15,325 nt of DNA from positions 1 to 15,325 of the forward strand of contig CANHXV010000031.1 in the NCBI GenBank assembly GCA_947464665.1. The letters run 5' to 3'. Below the pieces are notes generated by a model. That model searched no databases. It had not been told where the DNA came from and saw only the letters and a program-made list of their open reading frames with translations. Position 1 is the stretch's first letter. Every line of letters starts with the position of its first letter. This document shows, piece after piece, positions 10,502 through 15,325 of this stretch. A program made the position numbers and the translations under genes. The stretch comes from Comamonadaceae bacterium. GTDB taxonomy: Bacteria; Pseudomonadota; Gammaproteobacteria; Burkholderiales; Burkholderiaceae_C.

Positions 10502-11301
10502 TGAGAGTTTGGTGGCGCTTGCGTCTTGGTTTGTTGATTGCGACAGCCTTGCTGTTGCAAGGCTGTGCCTCATTGAAAGGCCCAGATCCAACCGATCCTC
10601 TTGAGCCCTTGAACAGAAAAGTGACGGCCTTCAATGACATGGCCGATGATGTGGTACTTCGGCCCGTTGCGGTTATTTATGGCCAAGTATTGCCATCGGT
10701 TGTTCGCAAAGGCATTGGCAATTTTTTCAGCAATCAGAGTGATGTCATGTCGTTCTTCAACAGCTTGGCGCAATTGAAGCTCCAAGCGGCTTTTAAAAAT
10801 GCCATGCGTGTGGGAATCAACACCACACTGGGGCTAGGTGGCATCATTGATTGGGCCACCGAATTGAAGATCGACAAACACAAAGAGGACTTCGGTCAAA
10901 CCATGGCATTTTGGGGTGTTTCGTCTGGCCCCTATGTGGTTTTGCCATTCTTTGGGCCCTCCACCATTCGGGACAGCTTCGGCTTGCTCATCGACAACAA
11001 AACAGATGTGAACCAACAACTGAATGATGCAGCGGCTAGAAACACGCTGACATTGTTGCGCTTGACCGACACCCGGGAGCGCTATTTGTCATTGTCTGAC
11101 GCTGTCAAACAAGCGTCTTTAGACCCCTACTCATTCACTCGGGATGCCTATTTGCAAAAGCGGTTGAACGACATCTACGACGGCAATCCGCCTACATTGG
11201 ACGACTTTGAAGATCCGGATCAACCAGCGCCTATGGTCGCCCCCAATCGACCCAACGCCACCGACAATCAGGGGCCCTTGCCGCAGGCGCCAAAACCCTA
11301 A
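10501..11301 (+). CDS. mlaA: Outer-membrane lipoprotein MlaA (VacJ)
   Basis: A 266-residue lipoprotein that removes misplaced phospholipids from the outer leaflet of the outer membrane and passes them to MlaC. A type II signal peptide ends in the lipobox LLQGC with Cys22 as the lipidated residue. Serine and leucine rather than Asp follow the Cys, in keeping with outer-membrane sorting by Lol. The MlaA domain begins at DPLEPLNRKVTAFN (32-45) and includes GLGGIIDWATE and a GPYVVLPFFGPSTIRDSFG stretch typical of the family. The last 30 residues or so are proline-rich and of low complexity. The start overlaps the mlaD stop by one base (TAATG). In E. coli mlaA is a separate locus; its place between mlaD and mlaC is the usual arrangement in betaproteobacteria. 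A 96-base gap follows. Confidence 0.95.
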   Translation: MRVWWRLRLGLLIATALLLQGCASLKGPDPTDPLEPLNRKVTAFNDMADDVVLRPVAVIYGQVLPSVVRKGIGNFFSNQSDVMSFFNSLAQLKLQAAFKNAMRVGINTTLGLGGIIDWATELKIDKHKEDFGQTMAFWGVSSGPYVVLPFFGPSTIRDSFGLLIDNKTDVNQQLNDAAARNTLTLLRLTDTRERYLSLSDAVKQASLDPYSFTRDAYLQKRLNDIYDGNPPTLDDFEDPDQPAPMVAPNRPNATDNQGPLPQAPKP

Positions 11302-11364
11302 CAGCCTTGGGTCAATGAAGAGTTGAACTTGGTGGTTTAATCTACTTTTTCGCAGTTGACGCGT

Positions 11365-11385
11365 TAAAGAGTCAAACGCTCTTTA
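11365..11385 (+). promoter_or_regulatory. Dyad in the mlaA-mlaC gap, possible internal promoter region
   Basis: TAAAGAG (11365-11371) and CTCTTTA (11379-11385) form a perfect 7-bp inverted repeat with a 7-base loop, 13 bases before the mlaC ATG. It lacks a T-tract, so it is not a clear terminator. TTGACG (11356-11361) and TATGAT (11384-11389) look like -35 and -10 elements, but the 22-base gap between them is too long for a standard sigma70 promoter. The 96-base gap holding this dyad is the longest inside the mla genes, so a separate control point for mlaCB is plausible but not proven. Confidence 0.35.
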
Positions 11386-11397
11386 TGATCTCATCCT

Positions 11398-12036
11398 ATG
11401 AATCGCAAATTCTTGACTTACTTATTGCCTTTTTTTTGGGCGTTGGGCTTCTCCTTTACTTCAACCGCCGTTTTGGCGGCCGATGAGGCACCCGACGTCT
11501 TCGTGAAACGCATTTCCAATGAAACCTTGGATGCAGTTCGTTCCGACAAAAGCATCAAGGGTGGCGACATCAATAAGATCATGCAATTGGTCGATAACAA
11601 GTTGATGCAGCATGTCAATTTTCGCCGAATGACAGCGTTGGCTACCGGACCCGGATGGCGCAAAGCCACGCCAGAGCAGCAAGAACGCTTGCAAGAAGAG
11701 TTTAAGTTGCTGCTCATTCGCACTTATTCGGGTGCACTCAGCCAAATCAATGAGCAGACGATTGAAGTCAAGCCTTTGCGAGGTGCCACAGATGATAAAA
11801 ACCTGGTGGTTCAAACCGAGGTCAGAGGCAAGGGCGAACCTATACAGCTTGACTACCGCCTTGAAAAAACACCAGGAGTAGGAGCTGGTTGGAAAATTTT
11901 TGACCTCAATGTCTTGGGCATTTGGTTGGTTGAAAATTACCGCTCTCAATTCTCTAAAGAAATCAATGCGGGTGGCGTCGATGGTTTGATCAAAAGCCTG
12001 TCAGATCGCAATAAATTGAATGCTAAAAAAGCCTAA
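11398..12036 (+). CDS. mlaC: Periplasmic phospholipid carrier MlaC
   Basis: A 212-residue protein of the MlaC/Ttg2D family. It is a soluble periplasmic carrier that shuttles phospholipid between outer-membrane MlaA and the inner-membrane MlaFEDB complex. A Sec signal peptide covers about residues 1-27, with a hydrophobic core LTYLLPFFWALGFSF and a likely cut after VLA (25-27). The mature domain shows NFRRMTALATGPGWRKATPEQQERL (about 74-98) and FKLLLIRTYSGAL (102-114). Its end, GWKIFDLNVLGIWLVENYRSQF (164-185), is the most conserved part of the family. No good Shine-Dalgarno precedes the ATG. The gene lies 96 bases after mlaA and 27 before mlaB. Confidence 0.95.
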   Translation: MNRKFLTYLLPFFWALGFSFTSTAVLAADEAPDVFVKRISNETLDAVRSDKSIKGGDINKIMQLVDNKLMQHVNFRRMTALATGPGWRKATPEQQERLQEEFKLLLIRTYSGALSQINEQTIEVKPLRGATDDKNLVVQTEVRGKGEPIQLDYRLEKTPGVGAGWKIFDLNVLGIWLVENYRSQFSKEINAGGVDGLIKSLSDRNKLNAKKA

Positions 12037-12063
12037 TTCAGCGCCCCGTCAAGCGCCTCATGC

Positions 12064-12348
12064 ATGCCCACCGCCCTTTTGACTTTGCCCTCCGATTTGC
12101 GTCATAGCAATGCTGAGGCTTGCTTGGCCAAGTTGCAGGCCCAAATCCGCAGCAGCGCCGATTCAGATGTCGAGATTCAAGCTGGGCAACTGTCTGATTT
12201 CGACTCCTCAGCCCTTGCGGTGCTCTTGGCTTGCCGCCGAGAAGCCGAAAGTTTGTCAAAAACTTTGAAATTCAAGCAATTCCCCGCCAAATTACGCGAA
12301 TTGGCACTGCTTTATGGGGTGTCTGAGCTCTTGGTCGAAAGCGCATGA
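12064..12348 (+). CDS. mlaB: STAS-domain protein MlaB
   Basis: A 94-residue cytoplasmic STAS-domain protein that, in E. coli, binds MlaF and stabilises the ATPase complex. The conserved STAS loop is DFDSSALAVLLACRREAE (45-62); the Ser pair 48-49 sits where E. coli MlaB has a functionally important Thr. The strand EIQAGQLSDFD and the C-terminal helix ELALLYGVSELL fit a complete short STAS fold. Length is normal for the subfamily. The identification rests on the STAS pattern plus its place as last gene of the mla set. The Shine-Dalgarno is weak. The next gene starts 18 bases downstream. Confidence 0.88.
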   Translation: MPTALLTLPSDLRHSNAEACLAKLQAQIRSSADSDVEIQAGQLSDFDSSALAVLLACRREAESLSKTLKFKQFPAKLRELALLYGVSELLVESA

Positions 12349-12351
12349 ACG

Positions 12352-12363
12352 TAAAATAGGGGG
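12352..12363 (+). promoter_or_regulatory. AGGGGG ribosome binding site with overlapping TAAAAT
   Basis: AGGGGG (12358-12363) lies three bases before the ATG at 12367 and is a plausible, if close, Shine-Dalgarno. TAAAAT (12352-12357) just before it resembles a -10 box, and TTGGTC (12331-12336) could be a -35 with a 15-base spacer. That promoter would start transcription almost at the start codon, so I rate the ribosome site as likely and the promoter as doubtful. Confidence 0.3.
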
Positions 12364-12366
12364 CTC

Positions 12367-13284
12367 ATGCCCGCCATCTCTTTTCAATCCGTTTCCAAAA
12401 CTTACCCTGCCAAAAATACTGGCAGTCAGCCCTTCACAGCACTCAACAAGGTGAGCTTTGACATTGCTGAGGGTGAGTTTTTTGGCCTGCTTGGCCCCAA
12501 CGGCGCAGGCAAAACCACCCTCATCAGCATTCTGGCGGGTCTCAGCAAGGCCACAGAAGGTCGAGTCATGGTGCATGGCAAGGATGTTCAACTGGATTAC
12601 GCCCAAACGCGGCGCATGCTGGGCGTGGTGCCTCAAGAGTTGGTGTTTGACCCCTTCTTCAGCGTGCGCGAAGCCTTGCGCTTTCAATCGGGTTATTTCG
12701 GCGTTCAAAAAAATGATGCTTGGATCGATGAGTTGCTGGACAACTTGGGCCTGTTGGACAAAGCCAATTCCAATATGCGGCAACTCTCTGGCGGCATGAA
12801 GCGGCGCGTCTTGGTGGCGCAGGCCTTGGTTCACAAGCCGCGTGTCATTGTGCTGGACGAACCCACGGCGGGCGTCGATGTTGAGCTCAGACAAACTCTG
12901 TGGCAATTCATTGCCAAATTAAACCGTGAAGGCCATACCGTTTTGCTCACCACCCACTATTTGGAAGAAGCCGAAGCGCTGTGCGGTCGTTTGGCCATGC
13001 TGAAACAAGGACGGGTCTTGGCTTTGGCCAGCACATCTGAATTGTTGAAATCGGCCTCTAGCAATGTGTTGCGATTCAAAATTGATGGTCAATTGCCTGT
13101 TGATCTGGCAGCCAAAGCGCGCATTACGGGTCGCATCGTTCAGTTTCCAGCGCACGATGCGGTTGAGATTGAAAGCTACTTGGCGGCTGTTCGCCAAGCC
13201 GGTTTGGTTGCAGCGGATGTTGAAATTCGCAAGGCCGATTTGGAAGATGTCTTCTTGGATGTGATGTCCGAGGGTAAAGCATGA
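12367..13284 (+). CDS. ABC-2 transporter ATP-binding protein, YadG-like
   Basis: A 305-residue ATPase subunit of an ABC-2 type exporter, close in pattern to YadG/CcmA-type proteins. Motifs: Walker A GPNGAGKTT (43-51), Q-loop Gln90, signature LSGGM (140-144), Walker B VIVLDEP (160-166) followed by TAGVD, and switch His197 (TTHYLEEAE). A C-terminal region of about 90 residues after the nucleotide-binding domain is typical of ABC-2 ATPases. It overlaps the permease gene by 4 bases (ATGA), so they form one transporter. The substrate is not known from sequence; a cell-envelope component is a reasonable guess from the neighbours. It follows mlaB by 18 bases and is probably in the same transcript. 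Confidence 0.92.
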   Translation: MPAISFQSVSKTYPAKNTGSQPFTALNKVSFDIAEGEFFGLLGPNGAGKTTLISILAGLSKATEGRVMVHGKDVQLDYAQTRRMLGVVPQELVFDPFFSVREALRFQSGYFGVQKNDAWIDELLDNLGLLDKANSNMRQLSGGMKRRVLVAQALVHKPRVIVLDEPTAGVDVELRQTLWQFIAKLNREGHTVLLTTHYLEEAEALCGRLAMLKQGRVLALASTSELLKSASSNVLRFKIDGQLPVDLAAKARITGRIVQFPAHDAVEIESYLAAVRQAGLVAADVEIRKADLEDVFLDVMSEGKA

Positions 13285-14036
13285 ACGGTTGGCGCATGTT
13301 GTTGTACAAAGAGGTGTTGCGCTTTTGGAAAGTTGCCTTCCAAACCATTGCTGCGCCCGTTTTGACCTCGGTCTTGTACATGATGATTTTTGGCCATGTC
13401 TTAGAAGACCATGTGAAGGTGTACGACAACGTTCCCTACACAGCGTTTTTGTTGCCCGGTCTGATTATGATGAGTGTCTTGCAAAATGCTTTTGCCAACA
13501 GTTCCTCCAGCTTGGTGCAAAGCAAAATCATGGGCAACATTGTGTTCTTGCTGCTCACACCCTTGTCGCACTGGCACTGGTACGTGGCCTATGTGGGGTC
13601 TTCTATGTTGCGCGGTTTGGCGGTTGGCTTTGGTGTTTTTGCCGTCACGGTTTGGTTTGCGCCTTTGCAGTACCATGCCCCTGTATGGATTTTGGTGTTT
13701 GCCGTTTTGTGTGCCGGCCTATTGGGTGCTTTGGGATTGGTTGCAGGTCTTTGGTCCGAAAAATTCGACCAAATGGCTGCTTTTCAAAGTTTTGTGATCA
13801 TGCCCATGACCTTCTTGTCGGGCGTTTTTTATTCCATTCATTCATTGCCGCCGTTTTGGCAAGGCTTGAGTCACTTAAATCCTTTCTTCTACATGATTGA
13901 TGGTTTCAGATACGGCTTCTTTGGTCAAAGCGATGTCTCGCCTTGGACCAGTTTGGCGGTCGTTTCTGTGGCGATGTTGGCTGTTAGTACTTTGGCCATT
14001 CAATTGCTGAAAACAGGCTACAAAATCAGAGGTTGA
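13281..14036 (+). CDS. ABC-2 type transporter permease, YadH-like
   Basis: A 251-residue inner-membrane permease with about six hydrophobic segments (near 21-38, 55-75, 103-125, 134-157, 170-188 and 225-243). The ABC-2 family signature is seen in MPMTFLSGVFYSIHSLPPFW (174-193) and HLNPFFYMIDGFRYGFFG (198-215), as in YadH and NodJ-like proteins. Its start is inside the stop of the ATPase gene, so the two are translationally coupled and should form an A2B2 exporter. There is no sign of a nodulation role; NodJ similarity is a general property of the family. IbaG follows after 25 bases. The substrate is unknown. Confidence 0.92.
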   Translation: MNGWRMLLYKEVLRFWKVAFQTIAAPVLTSVLYMMIFGHVLEDHVKVYDNVPYTAFLLPGLIMMSVLQNAFANSSSSLVQSKIMGNIVFLLLTPLSHWHWYVAYVGSSMLRGLAVGFGVFAVTVWFAPLQYHAPVWILVFAVLCAGLLGALGLVAGLWSEKFDQMAAFQSFVIMPMTFLSGVFYSIHSLPPFWQGLSHLNPFFYMIDGFRYGFFGQSDVSPWTSLAVVSVAMLAVSTLAIQLLKTGYKIRG

Positions 14037-14061
14037 TTCAATCTTTTGCGCACTGAAAAAA

Positions 14062-14304
14062 ATGACTGCAGACCAAATACAAAACATGATCGCCGCGGGC
14101 CTTCCATGCCAACACCTAACGGTTGATGGTGACGGACGCCATTGGCAAGCTGTGGTGGTTTCCGCTCAATTTGAGGGCCTGCGCCTCATTGCGCGCCATC
14201 AAAAGGTGTATGCCACCTTGGGCAAAAAAATGCAAAACGATGAAGTGCATGCTTTGTCGATGAAAACTTTCACGCCTGCTGAATGGGCCAAAGCGCAAGC
14301 TTAA
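14062..14304 (+). CDS. ibaG: BolA-family protein, IbaG-like
   Basis: An 80-residue BolA-family protein of the IbaG branch. BolA-type proteins pair with monothiol glutaredoxins to hold a 2Fe-2S cluster, and E. coli ibaG is linked to acid stress. Conserved parts: VDGDGRHWQAVVVS (21-34), RLIARHQKVYATLGKKM (41-57) and EVHALSMKTFTPAEW (61-75). His63 is the family's invariant His and a likely cluster ligand; Cys16 in the N-terminal loop is at a position that varies in the family. The location just before murA and after the mla genes is the same as ibaG in E. coli, which supports the symbol. The start ATG follows a run of A and has no strong Shine-Dalgarno. Confidence 0.88.
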   Translation: MTADQIQNMIAAGLPCQHLTVDGDGRHWQAVVVSAQFEGLRLIARHQKVYATLGKKMQNDEVHALSMKTFTPAEWAKAQA

Positions 14305-14347
14305 GCTACAGGCCACCACCAACGCGCTTCGCCAGCTACACAAAAAA

Positions 14348-15325
14348 ATGGACAAACTCATCATTCGTGGTGGTCATTCTTTGAATGGCGACATCGAAAT
14401 TTCAGGCGCTAAAAATGCCGCCTTGCCCGAACTTTGCGCCGCCTTGTTAACCGATCAGGAAGTTGTGCTTCGCAATGTGCCCAAGTTGCAAGATGTCAGC
14501 ACCATGCTAAAGCTCATTCGCAACATGGGCGTGACCTGCCTGCATGCCGAAGACGGAAGTGTGGCATTGAATGCAAGTGCGCTGAACAAACCTGAAGCGC
14601 CCTACGAGTTGGTGAAAACCATGCGTGCTTCGGTGTTGGCGCTCGGCCCCTTGTTGGCTCGATTTGGTCATGCACGCGTTTCACTGCCGGGTGGGTGTGC
14701 CATTGGTTCTCGGCCTGTCGACCAACACATTAAAGGCTTGCAGGCCATGGGCGCCAAGATCGTGGTTGAGCATGGCTACATGGTGGCCCGTCTGGCTGAC
14801 GGACGGGCTCGCTTAAAGGGTGCACGCATTGCAACCGACATGGTGACTGTCACAGGCACAGAGAACTTTTTGATGGCAGCTGCTTTGGCCGAAGGCGAGA
14901 CTGTTTTAGAAAACGCAGCGCAAGAGCCAGAAATTCCTGATCTGGCAGAAATGCTCATTCAAATGGGGGCCAAGATTTCAGGTCACGGTACCAGCCGAAT
15001 TCACATTCAAGGGGTTGAAAAACTCCAAGGCTGCGATCATCCTGTGGTGGCTGATCGAATTGAAGCCGGCACATTTTTATGCGCAGTAGCGGCCACTGGC
15101 GGCGATGTAGTGTTGAAGCACGCGCGAGGTGATCACCTTGAAGCGGTCATTGAAAAACTCAGAGATGCTGGCGCGCAGATTGAAGTGGGCTCCAACTTTG
15201 TCCGCGTGAAAGCGCAAGGCCGCTTGAAGGCACAAAGTTTTCGCACCACAGAGTACCCTGGCTTTCCGACCGACATGCAAGCTCAGTTCATGGCATTGAA
15301 CTGCATTGCCGAGGGCACCAGCAAA
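14348..15325 (+). CDS. murA: UDP-N-acetylglucosamine 1-carboxyvinyltransferase MurA, 5' part
   Basis: The first 326 codons of a protein that is usually about 420 residues; the gene continues past the window end. MurA transfers enolpyruvate from PEP to UDP-GlcNAc, the first committed step of peptidoglycan synthesis in the cytoplasm. Seen: SGAKNAALP (19-27) with Lys22 and Asn23 of the active site, the catalytic loop LPGGCAIGSRPVDQHI with Cys117 (the residue modified by fosfomycin, Cys115 in E. coli), TGTENFLMAA, EPEIPDLA, DRIEAGTFL, and TTEYPGFPTDMQAQFMAL near the end. Having Cys rather than Asp at 117 predicts normal fosfomycin reactivity. The ATG follows a run of seven A and lacks a clear Shine-Dalgarno. 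The gap of 43 bases after ibaG holds no promoter that I can see. Confidence 0.97.
   Translation, partial: MDKLIIRGGHSLNGDIEISGAKNAALPELCAALLTDQEVVLRNVPKLQDVSTMLKLIRNMGVTCLHAEDGSVALNASALNKPEAPYELVKTMRASVLALGPLLARFGHARVSLPGGCAIGSRPVDQHIKGLQAMGAKIVVEHGYMVARLADGRARLKGARIATDMVTVTGTENFLMAAALAEGETVLENAAQEPEIPDLAEMLIQMGAKISGHGTSRIHIQGVEKLQGCDHPVVADRIEAGTFLCAVAATGGDVVLKHARGDHLEAVIEKLRDAGAQIEVGSNFVRVKAQGRLKAQSFRTTEYPGFPTDMQAQFMALNCIAEGTSK

Noticed and set aside
12292..12906. A 204-codon open frame on the minus strand across mlaB and the ABC ATPase gene
   Set aside because: It crosses two well-supported genes and has no start signal or family motif.
13281..14036. NodJ-like nodulation exporter
   Set aside because: The similarity is the general ABC-2 permease signature. 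No nodulation genes are nearby and the gene context is mla and murA, so a YadH-like housekeeping exporter is the better reading.

Overview
The window looks like core chromosome of a betaproteobacterium of the order Burkholderiales, most likely a Comamonadaceae-type organism. The basis is the gene order gltB-gltD followed by mlaF-E-D-A-C-B (with mlaA inside the operon), an ABC-2 exporter pair, a BolA/IbaG gene and murA, together with protein sequences that read as typical of that group. The genus call is from memory of gene order and cannot be confirmed here. All convincing genes are on the + strand.

Layout. 1-1182: the 3' end of a DUF1415-family gene, overlapped by a gene for a Methyltransf_32-like SAM-dependent methyltransferase. 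1179-2040: a compact transposase island. A REP-associated tyrosine transposase (RAYT, HUH/Y1 family) is bounded by a perfect 29-bp inverted repeat, with a third, 20/21-matching partial copy inside the right end. The left repeat supplies the stop codon of the methyltransferase, and the right repeat ends 5 bp before the predicted gltB promoter. 2046-8408: the gltBD operon for NADPH-dependent glutamate synthase, with a good sigma70-like promoter at the front and a strong intrinsic terminator at the end. 8414-12348: the Mla phospholipid-trafficking genes, covering the inner-membrane ABC complex (MlaF ATPase, MlaE permease, MlaD MCE protein, MlaB STAS protein), the outer-membrane lipoprotein MlaA and the periplasmic carrier MlaC. 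12367-14036: a YadG/YadH-like ABC-2 transporter. 14062-15325: an IbaG-like BolA protein and the first 326 codons of murA, which runs off the window.

The genes work together in two main modules. GltBD assimilates ammonia-derived nitrogen from glutamine into glutamate. The Mla genes keep outer-membrane lipid asymmetry, and they lie next to murA (peptidoglycan precursor synthesis) in a cell-envelope cluster whose mla-ibaG-murA core is also found in gammaproteobacteria.

Most of the window is conventional. The parts worth a second look are the RAYT island and its unusual A/T-tipped repeats placed between a gene end and the gltB promoter, and the gltD-mlaF junction, where a terminator T-tract almost touches the mlaF start codon and leaves no room for a separate promoter or Shine-Dalgarno sequence. 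I did not find evidence for a new multi-gene system, CRISPR array, tRNA or rRNA.
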